A DNA stretch of 41,331 nucleotides, taken from assembly GCA_024680815.1 (NCBI GenBank), contig JAILBQ010000066.1, forward strand, positions 1 to 41,331. Reading direction: 5' to 3'. Of this stretch, positions 7,640-16,705 are shown in pieces. Each line of letters opens with the position of its first letter. Position 1 is the first letter of the stretch. The notes under the pieces were generated by a model, which saw only the letters and a list, made by a program, of their open reading frames with translations, did no database searches and was not told the DNA's origin. The position numbers and the translations under genes were made by a program. This DNA is from Lachnospiraceae bacterium (lineage in GTDB: Bacteria > Bacillota > Clostridia > Lachnospirales > Lachnospiraceae).

Positions 7640-9580
7640 TCACTCCTGCAGCCTTTCCCACTCCTCCATAAGCTCTTCCAGCCGGAGGTTAAGGCTGCCC
7701 TGTTCTCCGGTAAGCTCCGTAAGCCTTGTAATATCTCTCGCAATCTCCTCATCGGAAAGGAGTATGTCTATTTCGGAAAGGCGAGTCTCCAGCGCGTCGA
7801 TTTCCTTTTCGCATTTTTTCAGCTCGTTTTCCCGCTTTTTTTCGGCGTTTGCCTTTTTCTTATAATCCTGCCAGTCTGCCTTCCCCGAAGAAGCCCCGTC
7901 GGAATCCGCCCGGTTTTTAACAGCGGCATTAAATGAGCCGGTGTCCGAAGAGGAGCCGGTAAAGCGTTTTGAAAGGTCATCCCGCTTTTCCAGATAATAA
8001 TCATAATTTCCGAGATAATTAATAAACCGTCCCGCGGTCAGATCCAGAATTCTGGTGGCCGTGCTGTTTACGAAATAGCGGTCATGGCTCACGAAAAGAA
8101 CCGTACCGGTGTAGTCGTTTAAGGCCTCGGAAAGAATGTCCTTTGAAGTCATGTCCAGATGGTTCGTGGGCTCATCAAGAATCAGGAAATTCGCGTTGGT
8201 GAGCATCAGCTTTGCAAGACTTACCCGGCCTCTTTCGCCGCCGCTTAAAACCCTGATTTCCTTAAAGACCTCCTCGCCGGTAAAGAGGAAGGCCGCAAGG
8301 GTATTTCTGATTTCCGTGTTTGTAAGCTCGGGGCAGGCATCGGAGAGCTCCTCAAAAATCGTGTTGGCAGGATTAAGCACCGCATGCTCCTGGTCGTAAT
8401 AGCCGATGCGAACGTTGACTCCGAGGGTGACGCTGCCTGTATCCGCCGTTTCCAGACGGTTTAAAATCTTTAAAAGTGTGGTTTTTCCGGTGCCGTTGTT
8501 GCCGATTAAGGCCACCCTTTCACCCCGTTTTATTTCAAAGGAGGCATCGGAAAAGAGCGGATGCTCCGGGAAGGACTTGGAAAGGTGTTCCACGCTTAAA
8601 ACATCGTTCCCGCTGGTGATTCTGGGGGTTATGGTAAGACGCATGGCGTCTTTTAAGTCTTCGGGGCGTTCAAGACGGTTGATTTTCGCAAGCTGCTTTT
8701 CCCGGCTTTCCGCCCGGCGAACGGATTTTTCCCTGTTGAAGCTCTTTAAGCGCTCTATCACTTCCTCTGAATGGCGGATTTCAGCGCGCTGATTGAGCCA
8801 GGCCTTTCTTTCGGCATCCCGGAGAGCCTTCTTCTTTTCGGAAAAGGCGGTATAATTACCGGAAAAAGCCGAAAGGCGGGTGCGTTCAAGCTCGAACACC
8901 TTTGTGACTATCCGGTCAAGGAAATAGCGGTCGTGGGAAACCACCAGCACGGCCCCGGGAAAGCTCTTTAAAAAGCCCTCCAGCCATTCGACGCTGGCCA
9001 GATCCAGATGGTTTGTGGGTTCGTCCAGAATAATGAGGTCGGCTTTTCCTATCAGAAGCTTTCCGAGAGCCAGCCTTGTTTTCTGACCGCCGGAAAGCCT
9101 GTCCGTCGGAGTGGAGAAAGCCTCCTCCGGAAAGCCCAGACCTTTTAAAATGCCTGCCGCTCTTCCGCGGAAGGCATAGCCGTCTTCGGACTCAAACCAG
9201 GAGGTAAGCTTTGTGAAGCGTTCTATTGACTTATCCAGCGCCTGTCCGGAAAGGGAGTTCATTTCGGAGTTCATTCTTTCAAGCTCCGCCTCGGTTTCAA
9301 GGAGATCCTCTCTGGCGTTCAACATTTCATCCAGGACGGAAAGGCCGCCGCTGAGGGCGTTTTGCTGCTTAAGATAACCGATATGAGCATCGCCTGAAAG
9401 GAAGACGCTTCCGGTTTCGGGAGCAAGCTCTCCGGTTATGAGGTTTAAAAGCGTTGTCTTGCCGGCTCCGTTAATACCTACAAGGGCGCATTTCTCACCC
9501 TTTTCGATGCGGAAGGTGCAGTCGGAGAGGACGGTTTCACCGTTAAATGAAATTCCGAGACGGGAGCAGCTAAGCAGCAT
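7640..9580 (-). CDS. ABC-F family ribosome-associated ATPase
   Basis: A 646-residue soluble protein with two ABC cassettes and no membrane segments. Walker A GINGAGKT is at 35-42 and the second, GNNGTGKT, near 360-367. Signatures are LSGGQKTRL and LSGGERGRV; both Walker B sites are LDEPTNHLD. The charged linker between cassettes is the P-site tRNA interaction region typical of ABC-F factors. A C-terminal coiled coil (about 555-646, Lys/Glu-rich) resembles Uup/YdiF. ABC-F proteins act on ribosomes in translation quality control or antibiotic protection; which applies here is unclear. It is divergent from rex; B. subtilis ydiF is also near rex. ATG follows AGGGGT. Confidence 0.93.
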   Translation of the reverse strand: MLLSCSRLGISFNGETVLSDCTFRIEKGEKCALVGINGAGKTTLLNLITGELAPETGSVFLSGDAHIGYLKQQNALSGGLSVLDEMLNAREDLLETEAELERMNSEMNSLSGQALDKSIERFTKLTSWFESEDGYAFRGRAAGILKGLGFPEEAFSTPTDRLSGGQKTRLALGKLLIGKADLIILDEPTNHLDLASVEWLEGFLKSFPGAVLVVSHDRYFLDRIVTKVFELERTRLSAFSGNYTAFSEKKKALRDAERKAWLNQRAEIRHSEEVIERLKSFNREKSVRRAESREKQLAKINRLERPEDLKDAMRLTITPRITSGNDVLSVEHLSKSFPEHPLFSDASFEIKRGERVALIGNNGTGKTTLLKILNRLETADTGSVTLGVNVRIGYYDQEHAVLNPANTIFEELSDACPELTNTEIRNTLAAFLFTGEEVFKEIRVLSGGERGRVSLAKLMLTNANFLILDEPTNHLDMTSKDILSEALNDYTGTVLFVSHDRYFVNSTATRILDLTAGRFINYLGNYDYYLEKRDDLSKRFTGSSSDTGSFNAAVKNRADSDGASSGKADWQDYKKKANAEKKRENELKKCEKEIDALETRLSEIDILLSDEEIARDITRLTELTGEQGSLNLRLEELMEEWERLQE

Positions 9581-9602
9581 GATTTTTGACAGACCCCTGT
9601 TT

Positions 9603-9620
9603 TTTATATATAATTAACAA
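9603..9620. promoter_or_regulatory. Candidate Rex operator
   Basis: TTTATATATAATTAACAA matches the clostridial Rex consensus TTGTTAA-N4-TTAACAA at 11 of 14 fixed positions, with one perfect half-site. It lies just upstream of the rex -35 box and within the divergent ABC-F promoter region. Autoregulation is inferred. Confidence 0.45.
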
Positions 9621-9621
9621 A

Positions 9622-9649
9622 TTGAACTTTTGCTTACGGCGGATAGAAT
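9622..9649 (+). promoter_or_regulatory. Probable rex promoter
   Basis: TTGAAC (9622-9627), a 16-base spacer and TAGAAT (9644-9649), 42 bases before the rex ATG. Confidence 0.5.
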
Positions 9650-9691
9650 ATACCATATATTTTTTTGAGGGTCAAAGTCAAAGGGGTTCCG

Positions 9692-10339
9692 ATGAAGGAG
9701 AAACAGATATCCGGAGCGGTAATAGCAAGACTTCCCCGGTATTTCCGATTTCTGGGTGAATTAAAGGACGAAGGCGTGGAGAAGATCTCTTCCAGGGAGC
9801 TCTCAAAGCTCATGCACGTGACGGCTTCCCAGATAAGGCAGGATCTTAATCATTTCGGCGGCTTCGGCCAGCAGGGCTACGGTTACAACGTGAGCTTCCT
9901 GTACGATGAGATCGCGCAGATTCTCGGTCTCGATCATACCCATAATCTTATAGTCATAGGGGCCGGGAATTTAGGACACGCACTGGCGGGCTACCCCAAT
10001 TTTGAAAAGCGGGGCTTTTTAATCAGGGGTATTTTTGATATCAATCCGGGCTGCATAGGCTCTCAGATTCGCGGGATAAAGATACGCTCCATGGAGGAGC
10101 TGCCTGAATTTGTCAGGGTGAACAGAATTGATATAGCTGTCATTGCCATTCCCAAAACAGCGGCCGTCGGGGTTTCCCAGATCCTTGTGGAAAACGGGAT
10201 AAGGGCCATCTGGAATTTTTCCCACGTGGATCTTCCGGTGCCGGAGGGAGTGGTTGTGGAGGACGTGCACCTTACCGAGAGCCTGTTAAAGCTGTCTTAC
10301 AATATGACACAGGAGACCAAAGGAGCGCTTCGTGGCTGA
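9692..10339 (+). CDS. rex: Redox-sensing transcriptional repressor Rex
   Basis: A 215-residue repressor that senses the NADH/NAD+ ratio and controls fermentation and NADH-oxidation genes. The N-terminal winged helix (about 10-65) contains SASQIRQD-like residues (TASQIRQDLNHFGGFG); the Rossmann domain has VIGAGNLGHAL. Length is normal for the family. ATG 9692 after AAAGGGG is preferred to an in-frame TTG at 9665. It is the first gene of a dense run reaching scpB and is overlapped 8 bases by the next gene. A Rex-like site sits upstream. Confidence 0.95.
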   Translation: MKEKQISGAVIARLPRYFRFLGELKDEGVEKISSRELSKLMHVTASQIRQDLNHFGGFGQQGYGYNVSFLYDEIAQILGLDHTHNLIVIGAGNLGHALAGYPNFEKRGFLIRGIFDINPGCIGSQIRGIKIRSMEELPEFVRVNRIDIAVIAIPKTAAVGVSQILVENGIRAIWNFSHVDLPVPEGVVVEDVHLTESLLKLSYNMTQETKGALRG

Positions 10340-11033
10340 CGATAAATTCGAGCAGGCGCTGAAGGGGGTAAAGATTCCCGTTCTGACGCTGGACAACAAA
10401 TGGCACAGGCTCTTCACCAAAACCGACACCGAGGAAACGGGAGAGATGCTTGCCCTGGAGGAGGAGCTGAACGACCTTTTGAAACGCCAGGGGAAGCTCA
10501 ATACGGAATTAAAGGATCTTCGCAAACTCAAGGCCAATCTCATGGATGAGATAGTGGAAAACATGGATGGGGCCGGCGGTTCCGGGGATAAGGCGGCTAA
10601 AAAGAAGATCGATGATTCAAAGCGCTATATTGAGGAAATAAACGACCGGATCGATTCCTATCAGGATGAGCTTCTGGATCTTCCGAAGGCAATCGACGAG
10701 GTAAACTACAAGCTGATGCTTCTTACCATGCAGCAATGCTATGAAATAATCCGGGACAACACCTCTGAAATCGATGAGATAGGCGACTGGATAAAAAACA
10801 TGCGGGTGGAGCTTAAGCGCAATATTCTGAAAAAACAGAAGATGGAAATAAAGAACGTGGAGCTCTACAGCTACATGCACGATATTTTCGGACCGGCGGT
10901 GGTCAATATCTTCGACATCAAATACGATGTTGAAAAGAAGCGGCAGGAGCTCCTTGAGAAACAGGCCGCGGCCAGAGAGGAGCGGGAAAGAGCGATGCAG
11001 GCCGGGAGCAATCCGGATCCGGGACAGGGATAG
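10332..11033 (+). CDS. Coiled-coil protein of unknown function in the rex operon
   Basis: A 233-residue Lys/Glu-rich soluble protein with no signal peptide or membrane segment. An N-terminal motif (KIPVLTLDNKWHRLF) precedes long heptad-like helices (about 40-165). It ends in a second helical stretch and an Ala/Arg-rich tail. The GTG start at 10332 has AAAGGAG seven bases upstream and overlaps the rex stop by 8 bases, so translation is probably coupled. No catalytic motif is visible. The family is not recognised; the position between rex and NAD(P)HX repair is suggestive only. Confidence 0.85.
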   Translation: MADDKFEQALKGVKIPVLTLDNKWHRLFTKTDTEETGEMLALEEELNDLLKRQGKLNTELKDLRKLKANLMDEIVENMDGAGGSGDKAAKKKIDDSKRYIEEINDRIDSYQDELLDLPKAIDEVNYKLMLLTMQQCYEIIRDNTSEIDEIGDWIKNMRVELKRNILKKQKMEIKNVELYSYMHDIFGPAVVNIFDIKYDVEKKRQELLEKQAAAREERERAMQAGSNPDPGQG

Positions 11034-11043
11034 AAACGGTTTT

Positions 11044-12573
11044 ATGGAAATAATAGTCACACCGGAACAAATGAAGGAAGCGGACAGGAGAACGTCAGAG
11101 GAAATGTATGTTTCGTCTGACGTTTTAATGGAGCGCGCAGCTTTAAAGACACTTACCGCAATAGATATGGCTTTTCCGTCAGCCTCCCGGTTCCTGATAG
11201 TCTGCGGCCCGGGCAACAACGGGGGAGACGGTCTGGCTCTGGGACGGCTCCTTCTGGAAAGCGGAACGAGGCCGGACATAGCGCTTATAGGCGGAGAGGA
11301 AAAATGTTCGCCTCTTGAAAAAAAACAGCTTGCCTCCGTCCGCGCTCTCGATCCGGAGCTTCTTTTACTGTCCGAGGTGCCCTCTTTTCCCTACGACGTG
11401 GTGGTGGACGCGCTTTTCGGAGTCTCCTTAAACAGAAAGGTTTCAGGGGAATATGCCGAAGCGGTTGAGCGGATTAACGCGCTAAGGCTCTCCGGGGCCG
11501 GAATAGTAAGCATAGATATTCCAAGCGGTATTGATGCACTTTCCGGAAAGGTTATGGGCGTGGCTGTAAAGGCAGACGTCACGGTTTCCTGCGGCTTTGT
11601 GAAGCTGGGGGAGCTTCTTTTTCCCGGGGCGTCCTGTTGCGGCAGGATAATTCGCGCAGAAATCGGGATTACGGATAAGGCCCTGCCGGCGGGGGATTAT
11701 ATTCATGCCTTAAGTCCGGGAGATATCAGGCTGCCGGTACGCAGAAGCAATACCCATAAGGGCAGCTACGGAAAGGTGCTGCTTGCGGCGGGAAGCGCAG
11801 ACATATCCGGGGCGGCCGTGCTTGCCGCTGAGGCGGTCTTAAGAAGCGGCGCGGGTATGGTAAGGGTATTCACCCATGAAAACAACCGGACTGTGATCGG
11901 ATGCCGCTTTCCGGAGGCGCTGATTTCAACCTATAAAGACGGAGAGGATATTACGGAGCTTAAAAAACGACTTTCTGAAGAGGCAGCCTGGGCGGATACC
12001 ATTGCAGCCGGACCGGGGCTCGGAACGGATAAGACTGCCCTGGCCATTACGGAGGAGCTTCTTAAAATCCACGCCGACAGGCCTCTTGTAATTGACGCGG
12101 ACGCGATAAATCTTATTGCGGGAAAGAAGACGCTTTTAAAATATGCAGATGAAAACGCTGTATTTACCCCCCACATAGCGGAAATGTCACGGCTCAGCGG
12201 GGAAGCGCCGGAAGAGATCAAGGCCGATCCTGTGGGAAAAGTGCGTTCCTTTATGGAAAAAAACAAAACAAATATAATTTTAAAGGATGCCAGGAGCGTT
12301 ATCGGGGATCTGAAGTTCGGGATTTATGTAAACCTGAACGGGAACCATGGCATGGCAACAGCCGGAAGCGGAGACGTTTTGACGGGAATCTGCGCCGGGA
12401 TTCTTGCCCGGAGAACAGAGGGGATTTCTCCCTTTGCCCTTGCAGCCGCCATCCACGGCAGGGCGGGAGACAGGGCCCGGGACATTCTGGGGGCTGACGG
12501 AATGTGCGCTTCCGACCTGCTTAAATATATTGATGATTCTGAAGAGACGATAAAGGGAGGCCTGCCGGAATGA
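11044..12573 (+). CDS. nnr: Bifunctional NAD(P)H-hydrate epimerase / ADP-dependent NAD(P)H-hydrate dehydratase
   Basis: A 509-residue two-domain enzyme that repairs hydrated NADH/NADPH. The N-terminal YjeF_N epimerase domain (1 to about 215) has GPGNNGGDGLALG near residue 55 and SIDIPSGIDALSG. The C-terminal ribokinase-like dehydratase domain has TPHIAEMSRLSG and AGSGDVLTG near 440. ATG 11044 is 10 bases after the previous stop; a longer in-frame reading from 10927 would run through the preceding gene and is rejected. The next gene overlaps by 4 bases. Location behind rex fits NAD(H) maintenance. Confidence 0.94.
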   Translation: MEIIVTPEQMKEADRRTSEEMYVSSDVLMERAALKTLTAIDMAFPSASRFLIVCGPGNNGGDGLALGRLLLESGTRPDIALIGGEEKCSPLEKKQLASVRALDPELLLLSEVPSFPYDVVVDALFGVSLNRKVSGEYAEAVERINALRLSGAGIVSIDIPSGIDALSGKVMGVAVKADVTVSCGFVKLGELLFPGASCCGRIIRAEIGITDKALPAGDYIHALSPGDIRLPVRRSNTHKGSYGKVLLAAGSADISGAAVLAAEAVLRSGAGMVRVFTHENNRTVIGCRFPEALISTYKDGEDITELKKRLSEEAAWADTIAAGPGLGTDKTALAITEELLKIHADRPLVIDADAINLIAGKKTLLKYADENAVFTPHIAEMSRLSGEAPEEIKADPVGKVRSFMEKNKTNIILKDARSVIGDLKFGIYVNLNGNHGMATAGSGDVLTGICAGILARRTEGISPFALAAAIHGRAGDRARDILGADGMCASDLLKYIDDSEETIKGGLPE

Positions 12574-13733
12574 GCATTGACAAAAAGGATCTTCCCGGAA
12601 GGGTATATGCCGCTGTAAATCTGGATATTCTTTCTGAAAATATCAGGGCTATCCGTTCCACCGCGGGAGAGCGCTCAAAGCTTATTGCGGTGGTTAAGGC
12701 CGATGCCTACGGACACGGAGCCGGAAGTATAGCGACCTGGCTTGAGAGGGATTCATCGGTGGGAGGCTTCGCGGTGGCTACCGTGGAGGAAGCGCTTGAG
12801 CTGCGGAAATACGGAGTGCGAAAACCCATAATACTTCTGGGCTATACCTTTCCCGATTCTTATGAAGCTATAGTAAGGGAGGAGCTAAGACCCGCCGTTT
12901 TCAAGGCGGATCAGGCCAGAGGTCTTTCCGACGAGGCATTAAGACAGGGGAAGAGGGTTAAGCTTCACCTGGCCGTGGATACCGGAATGAGCCGCATCGG
13001 GGTGAAGCCCGGAAAGGAATCTCTGCCTCTGGTACAGGGGATCGCCTCTCTCCCGAATGTGGAGATGGAAGGCGTGTTCACCCATTTCTACCGGGCCGAC
13101 GAGACTGCGGAGGAGTCCGTGGGGGTGACAGGGGAGCAGTTCCGCAGATTTACTGATTTCATCAGCATCTGTGAGGAGGGAGGCGTTTCCTTCGGTTACT
13201 GCCACTGCGCTAATTCGGCGGCGATAATGGTTCATCCCTCGACCCATATGGATATGGTCAGGGCAGGGATAATACTCTACGGACTTTCTCCCTCGGGAGA
13301 GGTGGGGATTGAACGGATCGGCGTAAGGCCCATACTTGAAATGAAAAGCCATATCGTATATATTAAGTACATTGACCCGGGAACGGAAGTAAGCTACGGC
13401 GGAACCTATACCGCCCGTGAGGTTCGCCGTGTCGCCACGATTCCCGTGGGCTACGGCGACGGGTATCCGAGAAGTCTTTCCAACAAGGGCTGGGTTTTAA
13501 TCCACGGGAAACGTTCTCCGATTATCGGCAGAATCTGCATGGATCAGTTCATGGTGGATGTTACCGATATTCCCGATGTTTCGGAATATGACGAGGTGAC
13601 CCTTATAGGGAGGGACGGAAAAGAGACCCTTTCAATGGAGATGCTGGGAGATCTTTCGGGACGGTTTAACTATGAGCTTGCCTGCTGTTTCACGAACCGG
13701 GTGCCGAGAGTGTACCTGAGCAGTTCCTTCTAA
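12570..13733 (+). CDS. alr: Alanine racemase
   Basis: A 387-residue fold-type III PLP enzyme making D-alanine for peptidoglycan. The PLP lysine is K43 in VVKADAYGHGA; the second catalytic base is Y276 in VSYGGTY; the C-terminal domain has PVGYGDGYPR and GRICMDQFMVDV. The start overlaps the previous stop (ATGA), with GGGAGG upstream. Pairing of nnr with alr is common in Firmicutes. Confidence 0.96.
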   Translation: MSIDKKDLPGRVYAAVNLDILSENIRAIRSTAGERSKLIAVVKADAYGHGAGSIATWLERDSSVGGFAVATVEEALELRKYGVRKPIILLGYTFPDSYEAIVREELRPAVFKADQARGLSDEALRQGKRVKLHLAVDTGMSRIGVKPGKESLPLVQGIASLPNVEMEGVFTHFYRADETAEESVGVTGEQFRRFTDFISICEEGGVSFGYCHCANSAAIMVHPSTHMDMVRAGIILYGLSPSGEVGIERIGVRPILEMKSHIVYIKYIDPGTEVSYGGTYTAREVRRVATIPVGYGDGYPRSLSNKGWVLIHGKRSPIIGRICMDQFMVDVTDIPDVSEYDEVTLIGRDGKETLSMEMLGDLSGRFNYELACCFTNRVPRVYLSSSF

Positions 13734-13737
13734 GACC

Positions 13738-14544
13738 ATGAAATTTTTTCAGAAACTGTTTTCAAAGGAACCGGTTAACGAGCGGGAGATCATCACCATG
13801 GTCAACGCCGGTCATGAGCAGGGGGTTCTGGAGGCCTCCGAGGCGGAGATGATAAGCAATATCTTTGCCTTCGGCGACAAGGATGCCCACGATATCATGA
13901 CCCACCGGGAGAATATCGTGGGACTTGAAGCCCATACGACTCTCCAGGATGCCGTGAGCTTCATGCTGGGCAGTAAAAACAGCCGTTTCCCGGTATTTGA
14001 TGAATCAATAGACAATATCATAGGGCTTCTCCACTTCAAGGATGCGGTGAAGGCCAACATGAAGAGCGACCAGAGAGGGAAGACGCTCCGGGAGGTGGAA
14101 GGGCTCATAATGGAAGCCCGGTTTATTCCCGAAACCCGGAAAATTGACGTCCTGTTCCGCACGATGCAGCAGAATAAGATACACATGGTCATCGTTGTGG
14201 ATGAATACGGGCAGACCGCCGGCCTCATTGCCATGGAGGACATACTCGAGGAGATCGTCGGGAATATTCTGGACGAATATGACGAGGACGAAAACAATAT
14301 CCGGGCCCAGGGGGACGACAGCTTTGTGATTTCGGGCACGGCGCCTCTTTCCGAGGTCGGAGAGAGGCTGGGTATTTCCTTTGAGGATGAGGATTACGAA
14401 ACCCTGAACGGCTTTATGACCGACAGACTGGGGCACGTACCGAAGACCGGAGAGGATTTCGAGGTTGAATACAGAGGATACAGATTCCGGATCGCCTATG
14501 TCAAGGGCCGGGTCATCCGGACGGTGAGAGCGCAGAAAACATAA
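13738..14544 (+). CDS. CBS-domain CorC/HlyC-family protein lacking the membrane domain
   Basis: A 268-residue protein with a CBS pair (about 55-180; DIMTHRENI, RFPVFDE, MVIVVDEYGQTAGLIAMEDILEE) followed by a CorC_HlyC C-terminal domain (about 190-268). The usual N-terminal DUF21 membrane domain is absent, as in E. coli CorC, so it is probably a cytosolic or peripheral partner. CorC-type proteins are linked to Mg2+/Co2+ export. Only four bases separate it from alr. Confidence 0.88.
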   Translation: MKFFQKLFSKEPVNEREIITMVNAGHEQGVLEASEAEMISNIFAFGDKDAHDIMTHRENIVGLEAHTTLQDAVSFMLGSKNSRFPVFDESIDNIIGLLHFKDAVKANMKSDQRGKTLREVEGLIMEARFIPETRKIDVLFRTMQQNKIHMVIVVDEYGQTAGLIAMEDILEEIVGNILDEYDEDENNIRAQGDDSFVISGTAPLSEVGERLGISFEDEDYETLNGFMTDRLGHVPKTGEDFEVEYRGYRFRIAYVKGRVIRTVRAQKT

Positions 14545-14558
14545 TAAAGGAGAGGAAC

Positions 14559-15287
14559 ATGTCAGGACATTCCAAGTTTGCCAACATCAAGCACAAAAAG
14601 GAAAAAAATGATGCGGCCAAGGGTAAGATTTTTACCGTTATCGGCCGTGAAATCGCCGTGGCGGTTAAGGAGGGAGGACCTGATCCCAGCAACAACTTCA
14701 AGCTCGCCACGGTCATAGCCAAGGCAAAGGCCAATAACATGCCCAATGATACGATAGAGAGGGGCATAAAAAAGGCGGCCGGAGATGCCGACAACGTTAA
14801 CTACGAATACTGTACCTACGAGGGCTACGGGCCTTCGGGCACAGCCATTATTGTGAATTGCCTGACCGATAATAAAAACCGGACCGCGGCCAGTGTGCGG
14901 GCGGCTTTTTCAAAGGGCGCGGGAAACCTCGGGACTCCCGGCTGCGTTTCGTTCATGTTTGATGAAAAAGGCCAGATCCTGATTGACAGAGAGGAATGCG
15001 AGCTTTCGGCGGACGATCTGATGATGATGGCCCTCGATGCCGGAGCGGACGACTTTAATGAAGAGGATGACAGCTTTGAGGTCCTCACAAGCCCCGAGGC
15101 TTTCGAGGGAGTGAGGAAGACTCTCGAAGACGCCGGTGTCGCCATGCTTTCCGCGGAGGTCACAAAGCTTCCGCAGAACTATGTGGAGGTTACTGACCCT
15201 GAGGCCGTCGCCCGTTTAAACCGCCTTCTCGATCTTCTGGATGAGGACGACGACGTACAGGCTGTGTATCATAATGGAAACATTTAA
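14559..15287 (+). CDS. YebC/PmpR-family regulatory protein
   Basis: A 242-residue cytoplasmic protein with the diagnostic N-terminus MSGHSKFANIKHKK, IAVAVKEGG, and central GYGPSGTA. Full length for the family. YebC/PmpR proteins have been described as transcriptional regulators and, more recently, as factors helping ribosomes through difficult sequences. AAAGGAGAGG precedes ATG 14559. Confidence 0.95.
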   Translation: MSGHSKFANIKHKKEKNDAAKGKIFTVIGREIAVAVKEGGPDPSNNFKLATVIAKAKANNMPNDTIERGIKKAAGDADNVNYEYCTYEGYGPSGTAIIVNCLTDNKNRTAASVRAAFSKGAGNLGTPGCVSFMFDEKGQILIDREECELSADDLMMMALDAGADDFNEEDDSFEVLTSPEAFEGVRKTLEDAGVAMLSAEVTKLPQNYVEVTDPEAVARLNRLLDLLDEDDDVQAVYHNGNI

Positions 15288-15299
15288 CGAGGATTTAAT

Positions 15300-15812
15300 A
15301 TGTCAGAACTTTCCGAGTATCTTCCGGGGCTTATAGACGGAATCGACGCAAAGATTGCTCTCAAGCGTTTTTCAAAAAAGTTTTATGAGGAAGATTTTCT
15401 GGAGTATCGCCGCAAGGAATCAAAGGTATACGATATTATCCAGAAAGAGGTTTACGGCGCTGAAGATGTGGAGCAGGCCATGCATCAGGCAGGAGAGATT
15501 ATTGCCGCGACGGCGAAAAAGCACATTGATTCGGCAAACTTTTTTTCCCGCAGTTCTGTAAAGGCCGACATGCACTTCATCATGGCGATTTATGTGTTCC
15601 CGGGAATCTATGCCATGAAGACGGACAGCGACGAAGACCTTGTGGATGCCGTTCTTGACGAATGGCGAAAGGTCTTTCCGACTTCGGAACTGAAGGCCGC
15701 CCGCTTTGACGATATATACGGCGGCTTCAAAACCAGGATTCTGGGCTTCGTCGTGGACGGGTGGCTGGAACAGTTTGAAAAGGATAAAAAAGACAAAAGG
15801 GACAGGAAATAG
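15300..15812 (+). CDS. Hypothetical protein
   Basis: A 170-residue protein, apparently helical and soluble, with no signal peptide and a strongly basic C-terminus (KDKKDKRDRK). No known motif is recognised. The start, ATG 15300, lies 12 bases after yebC with a weak ribosome site, and the gene ends 5 bases before the metallophosphoesterase, so it is part of the same transcript. Codon use matches its neighbours. Confidence 0.8.
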   Translation: MSELSEYLPGLIDGIDAKIALKRFSKKFYEEDFLEYRRKESKVYDIIQKEVYGAEDVEQAMHQAGEIIAATAKKHIDSANFFSRSSVKADMHFIMAIYVFPGIYAMKTDSDEDLVDAVLDEWRKVFPTSELKAARFDDIYGGFKTRILGFVVDGWLEQFEKDKKDKRDRK

Positions 15813-15817
15813 GGTGA

Positions 15818-16705
15818 ATGGGATTTCGGCTCGGAAGGTTTCTGATAACCCGGTATAAGGTTTTTTCCCCGAAGATCAAAGAGCCGCTTTCGCTGTGCGT
15901 GCTTGCCGATCTTCACGAATGCACCTTCGGAAAGGGAAATTGCCGACTCCTTGATACCGTAACGAAACTTAAACCGGATATTGTTGTAATAGCGGGTGAT
16001 TTAATAAACGCGGAGCCGGGAGGAAATGCGGAGGAAACCATGGCGTTTTTAAGACGTCTTTCCCGCCGCTTTCCTGTTTTTTTTGCTCCCGGAAACCATG
16101 AACACAAGGTTTATAAGAAAAAGTATTTTCTTTCCCAGATGGAAAGGCTTAATCTGGGCTTAAGAAAGGCCGGTGTAAAGCTCTTTCGCAACGAAAGCAG
16201 GATTATTCCGGAAGCGGGGGTGAAGCTTTCCGGCCTCGATCTTGACCGTATCTATTACAGAAAACTCGTGCGCAGAAGGATCCCGCCGGGGCTCATCTTA
16301 AAACTTCTGGGGCATCCGGACGCTGAGCGCTTCCATATTCTCGTGGCCCATAATCCCGAGCATTTTGATGCATATTCGCGCTACGGCTGCGATCTGGTGC
16401 TTTCGGGCCATGTGCACGGCGGGATTATAAGGCTGCCCTTCCTCGGAGGGGTGATTTCCCCGACCCTGACCCTTTTCCCGAAATACGACGGCGGCATTTA
16501 CCTGAAGGGAAGGACGGGAATGATAGTGAGCCGCGGTCTCGGCTCCCATACTATTAATATAAGAATAAACAATCCGCCGGAATTATTGATGCTGTATTTA
16601 AGACCCTCTGAAAACAGGGAGGGGACAACGAAGATACTTCCGGAAAAACGGACACGAAGGCTTTTAAGGAACAGGAAAAAACATGCCTCTGGAAATAAGA
16701 CTTGA
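15818..16705 (+). CDS. Calcineurin-like metallophosphoesterase (YkuE type)
   Basis: A 295-residue protein with all metal-binding motifs in order: DLHE, GDLIN, GNHEH, HNPEH and GHVHGG. An N-terminal basic/hydrophobic stretch may give membrane association, and the C-terminus is very basic (KRTRRLLRNRKK). Related enzymes include UDP-diacylglucosamine hydrolase-like and YkuE phosphatases; the substrate here is unknown. Its 3' end overlaps scpA by 23 bases. Confidence 0.9.
   Translation: MGFRLGRFLITRYKVFSPKIKEPLSLCVLADLHECTFGKGNCRLLDTVTKLKPDIVVIAGDLINAEPGGNAEETMAFLRRLSRRFPVFFAPGNHEHKVYKKKYFLSQMERLNLGLRKAGVKLFRNESRIIPEAGVKLSGLDLDRIYYRKLVRRRIPPGLILKLLGHPDAERFHILVAHNPEHFDAYSRYGCDLVLSGHVHGGIIRLPFLGGVISPTLTLFPKYDGGIYLKGRTGMIVSRGLGSHTINIRINNPPELLMLYLRPSENREGTTKILPEKRTRRLLRNRKKHASGNKT

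Noticed and set aside
9666-9685. GGTCAAAGTCAAA before rex as a CtsR operator
   Set aside because: The two heptamer-like units lack the three-base spacer of the CtsR consensus.
10927-11043. Upstream in-frame extension of the NAD(P)HX repair enzyme
   Set aside because: It would overlap the coiled-coil gene by over 100 bases; the conserved domain begins just after ATG 11044.
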